A DNA stretch of 64,000 nt, from assembly GCF_024741815.1 (NCBI RefSeq), contig NZ_CP102951.1, positions 4,912,001-4,976,000 on the forward strand. The letters are read 5' to 3'. The stretch comes from Pseudomonas sp. LS1212 (lineage in GTDB: Bacteria; Pseudomonadota; Gammaproteobacteria; Pseudomonadales; Pseudomonadaceae). Of this stretch, positions 49,574 through 58,350 are shown piece by piece (within the stretch, counting starts at the first letter, position 1; each line of letters opens with the position of its first letter). Both the position numbers and the translations under genes were made by a program. The notes beneath the pieces are model-generated. The model worked only from the letters and a program-made list of their open reading frames with translations, was not told the origin of the DNA and ran no database searches.

Positions 49574-50911
49574 ATGATCCATACTCAAAGCTCCTCCCAG
49601 GCGCCGAACATGGTTAACCCTCACGCCGGTATCGGAGACCAGATCCGTGGTGCCATGGCGGTCGGCAAGACCCGTTGGGCAATGCTCGCCCTGGTGTTCT
49701 TCGCCACGACCCTGAACTACATCGACCGCGCCGCCCTTGGCGTGATGCAGCCGATCCTCGCCAAGGAGTTGAGCTGGACGGCGATGGATTACGCCAACAT
49801 CAACTTCTGGTTCCAGGTCGGCTACGCGATCGGCTTCGTACTGCAAGGCCGGCTGATCGACCGGGTCGGGGTCAAGCGCGTGTTCTTCTGCGCCGTACTG
49901 CTCTGGAGCCTGGCCACCGGTGCCCACGGCCTGGCAACTTCGGCGGTCGGCTTCATGGTTTGCCGGTTCATTCTGGGCCTGACCGAAGCGGCCAACTACC
50001 CGGCTTGCATCAAGACCACCCGGCTGTGGTTCCCCGCTGGCGAACGCGCTGTCGCAACCGGCATCTTCAACGCCGGGACCAACGTCGGTGCCATGCTCAC
50101 GCCAATGCTGCTGCCGCTGATTCTTACTGTCTGGGGCTGGCAGGCCGCGTTTGTCGCCATGGGCTGCCTGGGCCTGATCTGGGTAACTTTTTGGGGCTTG
50201 AAGTACTTCAACCCCGAAGACCACCCGAGCGTGAACAAGGCCGAGCTGGACTACATCCAGAAAGAAGTCGAGCCAGAGCAAACCCGCGTACCTTTCTCGC
50301 GCATACTGCGCATGCGCGGCACCTGGGCCTTCGCCCTGGCCTACTCGATCACGGCGCCCGTGTTCTGGTTCTACCTGTACTGGCTGCCGCCGTTCCTGAA
50401 CCAGCAATACAACCTGGGCATCAACGTGACCCAGATGGGTATCCCGCTGATCATCATCTACCTGAGCGCCGACTTCGGCAGCGTCGGCGGCGGCATCCTC
50501 TCCTCGTTCCTGATTGGCCGCGGCATGGCGCCGGTCAAGGCACGCCTGTTGTCGATGCTGTTGTTCGCTGCCACCATCGTCAGTGTCATCTTCGCCGCGG
50601 GCGCCAGCAGCCTGTGGGTCGCGGTACTGGCAATCTCCCTGGCCATCGCTGCGCACCAGGCCTGGACTGCAAACATCTGGAGCCTGGTGATGGACTACAC
50701 GCCCAAGCACCTGATGAGCACGGTGTTCGGCTTCGGCGGCATGTGCGCCGCCATCGGCGGGATGTTCATGACCCAGGTGGTCGGCTACATCCTGACCACC
50801 ACCAACAACAACTACACGCTGTTATTCACCATGATCCCGGCCATGTACTTCATTGCCCTGTTGTGGATGTACTTCATGGCGCCACGCAAGGTTCCGCGTA
50901 TCGAGGATTGA
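49574..50911 (+). CDS. MFS transporter (ACS family), candidate hydroaromatic acid importer
   Basis: 445 residues, 12 helices, anion:cation symporter family (ExuT/phthalate-permease-like). N-terminal MLALVFFATTLNYIDRAALGVM, the loop-2/3 motif GRLIDRVGVKRVFF, and RFILGLTEAANYPACIKTTRLWFP are typical. Members import organic acids such as hexuronates and 4-hydroxybenzoate-like compounds. Being divergent from quiC, it is the best candidate for uptake of quinate, shikimate or dehydroshikimate. The start at 49574 has a weak upstream site; Met13 (49610) is an alternative. Confidence 0.88.
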   Translation: MIHTQSSSQAPNMVNPHAGIGDQIRGAMAVGKTRWAMLALVFFATTLNYIDRAALGVMQPILAKELSWTAMDYANINFWFQVGYAIGFVLQGRLIDRVGVKRVFFCAVLLWSLATGAHGLATSAVGFMVCRFILGLTEAANYPACIKTTRLWFPAGERAVATGIFNAGTNVGAMLTPMLLPLILTVWGWQAAFVAMGCLGLIWVTFWGLKYFNPEDHPSVNKAELDYIQKEVEPEQTRVPFSRILRMRGTWAFALAYSITAPVFWFYLYWLPPFLNQQYNLGINVTQMGIPLIIIYLSADFGSVGGGILSSFLIGRGMAPVKARLLSMLLFAATIVSVIFAAGASSLWVAVLAISLAIAAHQAWTANIWSLVMDYTPKHLMSTVFGFGGMCAAIGGMFMTQVVGYILTTTNNNYTLLFTMIPAMYFIALLWMYFMAPRKVPRIED

Positions 50912-50958
50912 TCTCTGATTGCGAGCGCTACGCGCTCGAGCTGGTGCGCCATTGCGAC

Positions 50959-51022
50959 AGCCTGCGGCAGCGGCTACACCGATCGAGTAAAGCCGATCTC
51001 ATGTAGCCGCTGCCGCATGGCT
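50959..51022. repeat. REP pair between convergent transporter genes
   Basis: Arms 50959-50978 (AGCCTGCGGCAGCGGCTACA) and 51002-51022 (TGTAGCCGCTGCCGCATGGC) pair with one small bulge. It is of the same family as 14177-14285. A further hairpin GAGCGCTACGCGCTC lies at 50926-50940. Confidence 0.8.
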
Positions 51023-51043
51023 GCGCTAAGGGCCGTAGGACCT

Positions 51044-51931
51044 TCATTCAATGCGGCTGCGTTGTAACCAGACTGCCGCCAGCCCACTGAGGCAGATCAC
51101 CGCAATACCGATCTGCGTGGTGAGATCCGGGGCATGGGAAAAGAGCAAGAAGCCCAACAGCCCGGCGAAGACAATCTGGCAATAGCCGAACGGCGCCAAC
51201 AAGGCCGGTGGTGCATGCCGGAAGGCCTGGGTCAGGAACAGGTGCGCCAGCATGCCGCAAGCGCCCAGCGCCAGCATCAACGCCCCATGGAACAAACTCG
51301 GCACCTGCCAGAAGAACGGCACCAGCGCACTCATCACCACGGTATTGAACAACCCGGCGAAAAAGTTACTGGTGGTCGGACTGTCGACCTCACTCAGCTT
51401 GCGGGTGAGGATCTGATAGAAACAAAAACACAGCGCGGAGCCGAACGGCAACAACACCGCAGGTGTGAATAATTCGCCGCCCGGATGCACGATCACCACC
51501 ACTCCGACAAAACCCGTCAACACCGCCAGCCATTGCCCTCGCGTGACCTGTTCGCCCAACAGGGGCACCGACAACGCCGTCACCAGCAAGGGGGCAAGGA
51601 AGTTGACCGCCGTCGCTTCGGCCAGCGGGATGAACTGCAAGCCGCTGATGAACAACAGGCTGGTGCCGAGCAGGCACAGGGCGCGCAAGGCCTGCAGCAG
51701 AGGCTTTCGAGTGCGCAGAACACGCAGGCCCGATTGCGGCAGGAAGATCCCCATCATCAACAGGGTGTGCGCCACATAACGGGCCCAGACCACCATCATG
51801 ACGGGATAGAAACCCGTGAGGTATTTCGACAGCGCATCGTGACTGGAGAACAGGAAGGTCGCGGCCACGACCAACACAATGCCCTTGAACGGTTGGCTGA
51901 CACCGGCGAGCGATGTGCTGGAAGTGGTCAT
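51044..51931 (-). CDS. DMT-superfamily (EamA) transporter
   Basis: 295 residues, ten helices in two EamA repeats (GIVLVVAATFLFSSHDALSKYLTGF for repeat 1 and LLPFGSALCFCFYQILTRKLS for repeat 2). EamA proteins move metabolites across the inner membrane, often outward; the substrate cannot be read from sequence. It is last in a three-gene minus-strand unit: Gfo/Idh oxidoreductase, isomerase-fold protein, this transporter, with 22 bases to the gene before it. Confidence 0.9.
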   Translation of the reverse strand: MTTSSTSLAGVSQPFKGIVLVVAATFLFSSHDALSKYLTGFYPVMMVVWARYVAHTLLMMGIFLPQSGLRVLRTRKPLLQALRALCLLGTSLLFISGLQFIPLAEATAVNFLAPLLVTALSVPLLGEQVTRGQWLAVLTGFVGVVVIVHPGGELFTPAVLLPFGSALCFCFYQILTRKLSEVDSPTTSNFFAGLFNTVVMSALVPFFWQVPSLFHGALMLALGACGMLAHLFLTQAFRHAPPALLAPFGYCQIVFAGLLGFLLFSHAPDLTTQIGIAVICLSGLAAVWLQRSRIE

Positions 51932-51953
51932 CGGTAACTCTGAGCAGAAGGGA

Positions 51954-52769
51954 TTAGAGATGGGTCAACAGCGCCCAGGTCTTGTCGATGGCCAGTTGTG
52001 CACGCTCCAGGGCGCTGACACCCTGCTCGAGCAAGCCCAGGGTTGGGATTTCCAGGCTCAATGGCAAGTCGGCCGGCAGGTTGCGCAACAGCCCCAGCAA
52101 ATCGCAATCGCCGTCACCGGGGAAGCGCCGCTCATTGCGGGCCTGGCGAAGGATTTCATCCATGTCATCCGGACGCGGGCCGGCCACGTCGCACAATTGC
52201 ACGTAGTGCGTGCGTGACGCGGGCAATCGGCGCAAATCTTCCAGGCGCGATCCCGAACGATTGAAATGGAAGGCATCGACCAACACGCAGCCATTCTCTC
52301 GCCCGGCGTTTTCGACGATACGCATGGCCTGCACCAGGTCCCTGGCGTCAGTCCAGGGCATGAACTCCAGGTGCGGGTGCAAGCCGTACTGCGCAGACAG
52401 ATCGCACAAGGCCGCGAAGTTTTCTGTCAGGCGTTGTTCATCAGGATCGTTTCCAGCCACCAGCAACTCGCTCGCGCCAAACTCGGCACCGACCGCCAGG
52501 ATCGCTGCGAAATCGCTGACGCGCGTTTCCGGCTTCAGCCGCAGGATCTCGACGTCAAATACCTGGATGCCGGTGTCGCGCAAGCGGGCGACCGTCTGGC
52601 GTCGCAGGTCGGCATCGCTGACCAGCGGGAAATGCTTTTCCTGAGGAGTTGCCGGCTCCAGGCGCAACCCCACATGGCTATAGCCGGCGCGAGCGGCCAC
52701 CTCGACCATTTCCGGGGGCGACAGCTCCAGCACGGTCAGGGCTGCCAGGGATATGATGCGTTGGCTCAT
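51954..52769 (-). CDS. Sugar phosphate isomerase/epimerase-fold protein
   Basis: 271 residues, a TIM barrel of the AP-endonuclease-2 class, like the N-terminal half of QuiC but without the HPPD half. Seen: MVEVAARAGYSHVGLRLEP, LHPHLEFMPWTDARDLVQAM with the metal-binding Glu, VLVDAFHFNRSG with Asp and His, and the final LPLSLEIPT Glu. Possible roles: isomerase or epimerase of a cyclitol, or a second dehydratase. Start at 52769 with AAGGA upstream. It forms a unit with the Gfo/Idh gene (42 bases upstream) and the DMT transporter. Confidence 0.85.
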   Translation of the reverse strand: MSQRIISLAALTVLELSPPEMVEVAARAGYSHVGLRLEPATPQEKHFPLVSDADLRRQTVARLRDTGIQVFDVEILRLKPETRVSDFAAILAVGAEFGASELLVAGNDPDEQRLTENFAALCDLSAQYGLHPHLEFMPWTDARDLVQAMRIVENAGRENGCVLVDAFHFNRSGSRLEDLRRLPASRTHYVQLCDVAGPRPDDMDEILRQARNERRFPGDGDCDLLGLLRNLPADLPLSLEIPTLGLLEQGVSALERAQLAIDKTWALLTHL

Positions 52770-52811
52770 GAATGTTCCTTCAGCGGCCTTGCGGCCGCTT
52801 GTCATGGGTTA

Positions 52812-53861
52812 TCAGATGGTTTGCGGTGCACAGGCGCGACCGCTGGCGGCGGCATCGCGAATGGCCTCGATCAACGCCAGGGTGCGCGCCGCGTCGGCGG
52901 CACTGACCAGCGGCTCTGCCTGGCCGCGGGCGACCTCGATGAAGTGCAGCAACTGCAGGCGCAAGGCCTCATCGGCACTGAACGACTCCTGCACCTGCAG
53001 CAATGGGTCATGCCAGCCCGCCCCGGCTTCGGCATAGTGCCAACGCTTGAGCTGAGGAATGCTCAAGGCACCACCAGTGCCCGCCAACAGGTAGCAAGGC
53101 TGGTCGGCCTGGCGCGGATAGACCGGGTTTTCTCCAGACCCCAGCTCCCAGCTCCACGGCGCGGCCACAGCGTCGGAACCGGTCAGGCTGCCCAGCGCTC
53201 CGTTTTCGAATTGCAACAGCACGGCGACGCAGTCCTCATTGCCGAAGCCGCGCACGGCATTGCTGGTGATGGCCTGGACCTGACGCACTTCGCCACACAG
53301 GTGACGCAGCAAGTCCAGGTCATGGATCAGGTTGGTCAGCAGCATTCCAGCGCCCGCCTCGCGGCGCCAGGGAATGTCGAAATAGCTGTCGGGTTTGCGC
53401 AACTGCCATAGCGCAGTGACGTTGGTCAGCGTGCCCAGCGCCCCGCTGCTGACGATTTCGTGGGCGCGAGCGATCAACGGGTTGTGCCGCCGATGGTGCC
53501 CGACCAGCACCGGAACACCCGTAGCAGTTGAGGCCGCTACCAGCTCACGCACCTCATCCAGATGGACACCCACCGGCTTTTCCAGCAGCACCGGCACACC
53601 GGCTGCCAGGCAATCGAGCGCGGTAGTGACGTGCAGCGCGTTCGGATTGGCGACGATCACCGCTTGAGGCTCGACCTGTTCGAGCATCTGCCGATGATCG
53701 GCAAAAAACGGCACGCCGCATTCGGCCGCGAACGCCGCCGCCTGCGGGCCGGGGTCGGCCACGGCGCAAAGCTGCGCCTGGGCCAGGCCACGCAAATGCT
53801 GGTAATGCTGGCGCCCCATGACGCCAGCGCCGATCAGGGCAATCCGAAGGGGTACGTTCAA
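52812..53861 (-). CDS. Gfo/Idh/MocA-family oxidoreductase
   Basis: 349 residues. N-terminal NAD(P) fold (RIALIGAGVMGRQHYQHLRG), the catalytic Lys in LEKPVGVH, and a His in the NLIHDLDLLRHL helix give the standard Gfo/Idh/MocA active site. Members oxidise ring or sugar hydroxyls (for example inositol). It is first in the unit with the isomerase-fold protein and DMT transporter. In this island it may oxidise a cyclitol-like or hydroaromatic hydroxyl; this is inferred from position only. Confidence 0.88.
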   Translation of the reverse strand: MNVPLRIALIGAGVMGRQHYQHLRGLAQAQLCAVADPGPQAAAFAAECGVPFFADHRQMLEQVEPQAVIVANPNALHVTTALDCLAAGVPVLLEKPVGVHLDEVRELVAASTATGVPVLVGHHRRHNPLIARAHEIVSSGALGTLTNVTALWQLRKPDSYFDIPWRREAGAGMLLTNLIHDLDLLRHLCGEVRQVQAITSNAVRGFGNEDCVAVLLQFENGALGSLTGSDAVAAPWSWELGSGENPVYPRQADQPCYLLAGTGGALSIPQLKRWHYAEAGAGWHDPLLQVQESFSADEALRLQLLHFIEVARGQAEPLVSAADAARTLALIEAIRDAAASGRACAPQTI

Positions 53862-53944
53862 AGCGGTAGTCCTCTGGGTGTTGTTGTTTTCTCCGATTTA
53901 TTTAGAACTCAGTTCCACTTTCTTGCAAGAAGAAATTTGCGGGC

Positions 53945-53980
53945 AAAAAAAATGGCAACGCTGTGCGTTGCCATTTTTTT
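53945..53980. terminator. Bidirectional Rho-independent terminator
   Basis: A run of eight A, stem TGGCAACG / CGTTGCCA with loop CTGTG, and seven T. It can end transcripts in both directions; on the minus strand it follows the IclR gene at 54125 and isolates the Gfo/Idh unit from it. Confidence 0.92.
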
Positions 53981-53993
53981 GTGCGACCGCTTT

Positions 53994-54094
53994 ACGGTCG
54001 ATCGCGGGCAAGCCCGCTCCCACAGAAGCGCTACAGTGCACGCTTAATTTGTGGGAGCGGGCCGGGCGGCGCTCCGCTTGCCAGCGATGAGGCC
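53994..54094. repeat. REP elements after the IclR gene
   Basis: A hairpin GACCGC-TTTAC-GGTC is followed by a REP (ATCGCGGGCAAGCCCGCTCC, from 54001) and a facing copy (GTGGGAGCGG..., 54051 onwards). The facing copy carries an insertion (CCGGGCGGCGCTCCG), so the two arms are unlike. Confidence 0.7.
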
Positions 54095-54124
54095 TTACCA
54101 GGCGACATCAAAAACGGGCCGATC

Positions 54125-54901
54125 TCAACCAAACAATTCCGACGCAGGACTCGCCCCCGACAACTCCGCCGCCGCACTCAACAGCAACGGCGCCAGTTCA
54201 TGCAAACGCTCCTCCGGCATCCGCGCAGTCGGCCCAGCCACGCTCAGCACCCCAACCACATGCCCCGCCAACGGATGACGCACCACCGCAGCCAGCGCGG
54301 ACGTCCCTACCGCAGAGCTTTCCACGACCCAGGCATAGCCATGCTCGCGGGCGATACGCAGACGTTCGAGCAACTCGGCGTTGGACGCTGGCGCATTCGG
54401 ACCAAAGTCTTCGCGGTTGGCAATGCCCTGGCGCTCGACCAGCACCAACGCTTGCGCATCACTCATGCTGGCCAGCCAGGCATGCCCGGAAGCGGTATAG
54501 AACAACGGCGCATCGCGGCCCATATCCGGGTCATAGCGCAGGCCGGAGCGTGCGCCCTGGGACTTGGCGATCCAGGTTTGGCGCTCGCCATCGATCAACC
54601 CCAGGCGCACCAGCTCGCCGGTTTCCTGGGCCAACCGATCAAGGATCGGCTGGACGATATCCGCCCCACTGCTGGCCAGATAGCGAAAGCCCATGGCGAC
54701 CAGTTTGGTGCTCAGGTGATAGCGGCTGTTTTCCGGATTCTGGCGCACATAGCCCAGCCGGATCAACTCGCCAAGCATGCGGTGCGTGGCGCTTTTGGGG
54801 ATGTCCAACTGCTCCGCCAGGGTCTGCATGGGCAACCCGCGGGGATCACTGGTAAGGCTTTCGAGAAGACTGAAAGCGCGTTCGATCTGACTGCCGGCCA
54901 T
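54125..54901 (-). CDS. IclR-family regulator 2 (KdgR/DhaR-like)
   Basis: 258 residues. The N-terminal winged helix begins almost at once (SQIERAFSLLESLTSDPRGLPMQTLAEQLDIPKSATHRML), and the effector domain has FYTASGHAWLASM and ESSAVGTSALAAVVRHP. It is not of the PcaR type, unlike the IclR at 40742-41509. It is divergent from FAD dehydrogenase 3, and a perfect TGGAAC-N3-GTTCCA operator lies between them, the kind of site IclR proteins bind. ATG at 54901 chosen for AGGA at nine bases. Confidence 0.92.
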   Translation of the reverse strand: MAGSQIERAFSLLESLTSDPRGLPMQTLAEQLDIPKSATHRMLGELIRLGYVRQNPENSRYHLSTKLVAMGFRYLASSGADIVQPILDRLAQETGELVRLGLIDGERQTWIAKSQGARSGLRYDPDMGRDAPLFYTASGHAWLASMSDAQALVLVERQGIANREDFGPNAPASNAELLERLRIAREHGYAWVVESSAVGTSALAAVVRHPLAGHVVGVLSVAGPTARMPEERLHELAPLLLSAAAELSGASPASELFG

Positions 54902-54995
54902 GGTTTTGGGTCCTGAAAATTTTGCCGATTCTAAAGAGCGCCGTCGAAAGCGCAAACCACTGTCCGATCTTCGCCCGTTTTTGCAACTCACCCAC

Positions 54996-55041
54996 TTGGC
55001 GAATGGCAAAAGCCAATCATAGAATGTGGAACCAAGTTCCA
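54996..55041 (+). promoter_or_regulatory. Promoter and IclR operator of FAD dehydrogenase 3
   Basis: -35 TTGGCG (54996-55001), 18-base spacer, -10 TAGAAT (55020-55025). Directly after it is the perfect inverted repeat TGGAAC-CAA-GTTCCA (55027-55041). This matches the general IclR-family consensus TGGAA-N3/5-TTCCA and covers the transcription start, which fits repression. A second inverted repeat TGGC-AAAA-GCCA (55004-55015) is in the spacer. A weaker PcaR-like match lies at 54962-54976. Confidence 0.65.
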
Positions 55042-55082
55042 TAATAATACAATTCGCCGACGTTCCCGGCGAGGAGACTTCA

Positions 55083-56813
55083 ATGACTGCCCCTACCCCA
55101 CGCTCTACCACAGTGGACTGCGATGTCCTGGTCATCGGCTCGGGAGCGGCAGGCCTGTCTGCAGCGGTGACGGCTGCCTGGCACGGGCAAAAGGTCATTG
55201 TGGTGGAAAAGGATAATGTCTTTGGCGGCGCCACGGCCTGGTCCGGCGGCTGGATGTGGGTACCCTGCAACCCGCTGGCCCGTCGCGCCGGTATCCTCGA
55301 GGATCGCTCGTTGCCGCGTACCTACCTCGAGCATGAGCTGGGCGAGCAGTTCAACCCGGCCATGATCGATGCCTTTCTCGAGGCCGCGCCAAACATGGTC
55401 GCGTTTTTCGAAAAGCATACGGCGCTGCAGTTTGCCGATGGCAACGGCATTGCCGACATTCATGGCCAGACACCCGGCGCCGGTACCGGTGGTCGCTCGG
55501 TGATCGCCGCCCCCTATAACGCACGCAAGCTTGGCAAGCTGCTCGGGCGCTTGCGCAAGACCATGCGTGAAACCTCCTTCTTGGGCATGCCGATCATGGC
55601 CGGCCAGGACCTGACGGCGTTCCTGACCCTGACTCGTTCGTGGCGCTCTTTCATCCATGTGACCAAGCGATTCACCAAGCACCTGTGCGACCTGACCCTC
55701 AAGGGCCGCGCCCTGCATCTGGTCAACGGCGTAGCACTGGTCGCACGCCTGGCCAAATCGGCTGAAGACCTGGGGGTATTACTCTGGGAATCGGCACCGG
55801 CCAAACGCCTGCTGCATGAAGGCGGTCGAGTTACTGGCGCCGAAATCGAAACTGCTCGCGGCCCGGTCACGATCAAGGCGCGCAAGGCCGTGGTACTGGC
55901 CGCCGGGGGCTTTGCCAACGATATCGAGCGGCGCAAGGCACTGTTCCCGCGTACGCCCACCGGCCATGAGCACCTGGCACTGCCGCCGCTGGGTGCCAGC
56001 GGCGATGGCCTGCGCCTGGGTGAAAGCGTCGGTGGCCAGGTCGCTGACGACCTGGTTTCCCCGGTCGCCTGGGCACCGGTGTCGAAGGTGCCTTACAAAG
56101 ACGGCAGCCATGGCCATTTTCCGCACATCATCGAGCGTGGCAAACCCGGCATCATCGGCGTGCTGGCCAACGGCAAGCGCTTCGTCAATGAAGCCAACGG
56201 CTACTACGACTATGTCGCCGCCATGGTGGCTGCCGCACCGGGTGAGGAAGTCGCGTCCTGGCTGATCTGCAGCCACCGGTTCCAGCGTCGCTACGGTCTG
56301 GGTATCTCGCGCCCCTTCCCGTTGCCAGTCGCTCCCTTCATTCGCTCCGGTTACCTGAAAACCGGCGACACCATCGAGGCATTGGCCCGCGCCTGCGGCA
56401 TCGACCCGGTCGCATTGAGCCAGACCGTCAGCGAGTACAACCGCCATGCCCGCCTGGGCGATGACCCGGAATTCGGTCGCGGTTCGACCCCCTACAACCG
56501 CAAACAGGGCGATGCGCTGCATATGCCCAACCCCTGCGTCGCACCGATCGAACAGGGGCCGTTCTATGCCGTCAAAGTCGAACCCGGCTGCTTTGGCACC
56601 TTCGCGGGGCTCAAGACCAACGAACACGCCCAGGTACTGGAGGGGCAGAGCCGGCCCATCGAGGGGCTGTATGCCGTCGGCACCGACATGGCCAGCATCA
56701 TGGGCGGCCATTACCCGGCCGGCGGTATCAATCTCGGCCCGGCCGCGACTTTCGGCTATATCGCCGGTCGCCACATCGCTGGTGTCACGGCCTACGAACA
56801 ACCGGCGGGCTAA
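55083..56813 (+). CDS. KSTD-type FAD dehydrogenase 3
   Basis: 576 residues, third paralogue. FAD motif GSGAAG at 19-24, GGATAWSGGWMWVPCNPLA, Tyr374 in RFVNEANGYYDY and Tyr544 in GGHYPAGGINLGP with glycine at +4, the KSTD ketone-binding pattern. Closer to FAD dehydrogenase 2 than to 1. ATG at 55083 has GAGGAG upstream. Under its own IclR regulator and next to pcaHG, it likely yields protocatechuate or a precursor by ring desaturation (inference). A REPIN separates it from the convergent pcaG gene. Confidence 0.86.
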   Translation: MTAPTPRSTTVDCDVLVIGSGAAGLSAAVTAAWHGQKVIVVEKDNVFGGATAWSGGWMWVPCNPLARRAGILEDRSLPRTYLEHELGEQFNPAMIDAFLEAAPNMVAFFEKHTALQFADGNGIADIHGQTPGAGTGGRSVIAAPYNARKLGKLLGRLRKTMRETSFLGMPIMAGQDLTAFLTLTRSWRSFIHVTKRFTKHLCDLTLKGRALHLVNGVALVARLAKSAEDLGVLLWESAPAKRLLHEGGRVTGAEIETARGPVTIKARKAVVLAAGGFANDIERRKALFPRTPTGHEHLALPPLGASGDGLRLGESVGGQVADDLVSPVAWAPVSKVPYKDGSHGHFPHIIERGKPGIIGVLANGKRFVNEANGYYDYVAAMVAAAPGEEVASWLICSHRFQRRYGLGISRPFPLPVAPFIRSGYLKTGDTIEALARACGIDPVALSQTVSEYNRHARLGDDPEFGRGSTPYNRKQGDALHMPNPCVAPIEQGPFYAVKVEPGCFGTFAGLKTNEHAQVLEGQSRPIEGLYAVGTDMASIMGGHYPAGGINLGPAATFGYIAGRHIAGVTAYEQPAG

Positions 56814-56827
56814 GGTTTCTGACAATC

Positions 56828-56896
56828 TCGTGGGAGCGGCCCTGGCCGCGAATGAGCACGACTCCGGCCCCTTCGCGGCCAGGGCCGCTCCCACGA
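56828..56896. repeat. REPIN with 25-bp arms
   Basis: Arms 56828-56852 and 56872-56896 (core GTGGGAGCGGCCCTGGCCGC) are perfect reverse complements, between the FAD dehydrogenase and pcaG. Confidence 0.88.
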
Positions 56897-56909
56897 TTTC
56901 AGCGTTTAC

Positions 56910-57515
56910 TCAGAAGTCGAAGAACACCGTCTCGCCTTCGCCCTGAATACGAATATCAAACTGGTACGCCAGCTTGCCATTCACTTCACAGCGGCGCGCT
57001 ACCAGCGTCTCGCGACGCTGTGGCTGTTCGATCAGGTTGAGCACCGGGCACTTGGCGTTGGCCTCGCTTTCATCATCGAAGTACAGCCGGGTCTGCAAGT
57101 GGATGTTGATGCCACGGGCGAACAGGGTCACGTTGATGTGCGGGGCCATCGGTACGCCAGCGGCGTTGTCGACGATACCCGGCTTGATGGTCTGCAGGGC
57201 CCATTCACCGGCATCGAAGGTTGTCGCGGTACGGCCGAAGCTGTTGAAGGGTTTTTCCAGGTTGTAGTCGGCGTCGTAACGGCCGGCATGGTCGGCTTGC
57301 CAGAACTCCAGGAAGGAGTCGCGCACCAGATGGCCGTTGCCGTCGTAAACATTGCCAAACACCAGAATGTGCTCGCCCGGCGCACCGGACTTGGCCATCT
57401 GGTTCCAGATTTCCTGGTCGCGGGTCGGGTTGCCGGCCGCTTCCAGCGCCAGGCCGATGTGAACGTAAGGGCCGGCCGTCTGCGAGGGGGTTTCAGGCAG
57501 CAATTGGATAGGCAT
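56910..57515 (-). CDS. pcaG: Protocatechuate 3,4-dioxygenase alpha subunit
   Basis: 201 residues, non-metal subunit of the enzyme that cleaves protocatechuate to beta-carboxymuconate. Starts MPIQLLPETPSQTAGPYVHI and has FLEFWQADHAGRYDADYN and APHINVTLFARGINIHLQTR, the remnant of the dioxygenase fold without the full iron ligand set. It follows pcaH with 12 bases between, so it is translated from the same message. Normal length for PcaG. Confidence 0.97.
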   Translation of the reverse strand: MPIQLLPETPSQTAGPYVHIGLALEAAGNPTRDQEIWNQMAKSGAPGEHILVFGNVYDGNGHLVRDSFLEFWQADHAGRYDADYNLEKPFNSFGRTATTFDAGEWALQTIKPGIVDNAAGVPMAPHINVTLFARGINIHLQTRLYFDDESEANAKCPVLNLIEQPQRRETLVARRCEVNGKLAYQFDIRIQGEGETVFFDF

Positions 57516-57527
57516 TCGCGTGGCTCC

Positions 57528-58247
57528 TCAGCAGTTTTCGAAGTGGGTCTTGCGCTGGCCGCGCAGTACGATGTCGAAGCGATAGGCCAGGCAATCCATC
57601 GGATTGGCATTACCCATGTCGAGTTTGGCAATCAGGCTCTGCATCGCTTCGGGATTGGCGATCGACTTGACGATCGGGCACAGCGGGATCATCGGGTCGC
57701 CTTCGAAATACAGCTGGGTGATCAGGCGGGTTGCAATCGACGGGCCGCTGATCGAGACGTGAATGTGCGCCGGGCGCCAGTCGTTGGGGCCGTTGCGCCA
57801 TGGATAAGGACCCGGCTTGATGGTGCGAAAACTGTAGTAGCCCTCGCTGTCGGTCAGGGTCCGGCCGACACCACCGAAGTTCGGGTCCAGCGGCGCCAGG
57901 TACCGATCATTCTTGTGACGGTAGCGACCGCCGGCGTTGGCTTGCCAGATTTCCACCAGCGTGTGTGGAACCGGCTTGCCGTACTGGTCGCAGACGCGAC
58001 CGGCGAGGATGATGCGTTCGCCGATCGGCAAGCCGCCATTGTTGAAGTTCAACAACAGGTCGTTGTCGCGCTGGCCGAACTTCAGGTGCGAGAAGTCCGG
58101 GCCGGTGGTTTCGCTGGCAGATTGAGGAATGCTGACCAGGGCCTGGCTCGGGGAGCGAGCGATGGACGTTTTGTAGTCAGGGGTGAAGGCTTTGGGGTGC
58201 CAGTTGCGATCACGGATGATGAAGCGACTGTTGTCTGCAGCAGACAT
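57528..58247 (-). CDS. pcaH: Protocatechuate 3,4-dioxygenase beta subunit
   Basis: 239 residues, iron(III) subunit. Ligands are visible: Tyr in NDRYLAPLDP, Tyr in GPYPWRNGPND, and the two His of RPAHIHVS. The start MSAADNSRFIIRDRNWHPKA is typical. It is the first gene of pcaHG, feeds the beta-ketoadipate pathway, and is the natural outlet for quiC and the KSTD-like enzymes of this island. A PcaQ-type palindrome lies 104 bases upstream. Confidence 0.97.
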   Translation of the reverse strand: MSAADNSRFIIRDRNWHPKAFTPDYKTSIARSPSQALVSIPQSASETTGPDFSHLKFGQRDNDLLLNFNNGGLPIGERIILAGRVCDQYGKPVPHTLVEIWQANAGGRYRHKNDRYLAPLDPNFGGVGRTLTDSEGYYSFRTIKPGPYPWRNGPNDWRPAHIHVSISGPSIATRLITQLYFEGDPMIPLCPIVKSIANPEAMQSLIAKLDMGNANPMDCLAYRFDIVLRGQRKTHFENC

Positions 58248-58350
58248 GTCGTGCTCCTGTTATTGGATTTTTGGAGGGCCCTTGAGGCAGGCATGTGCTC
58301 AGTGTCCGGCAAACAGCGCAGGTCGGAAACTGAAAAGAAATGCCCAATAC

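Noticed and set aside
54902..55270. N-terminal extension of the IclR gene by 123 codons
   Set aside because: It would read through the divergent promoter and the start of the FAD dehydrogenase; the helix-turn-helix begins just after the ATG at 54901.
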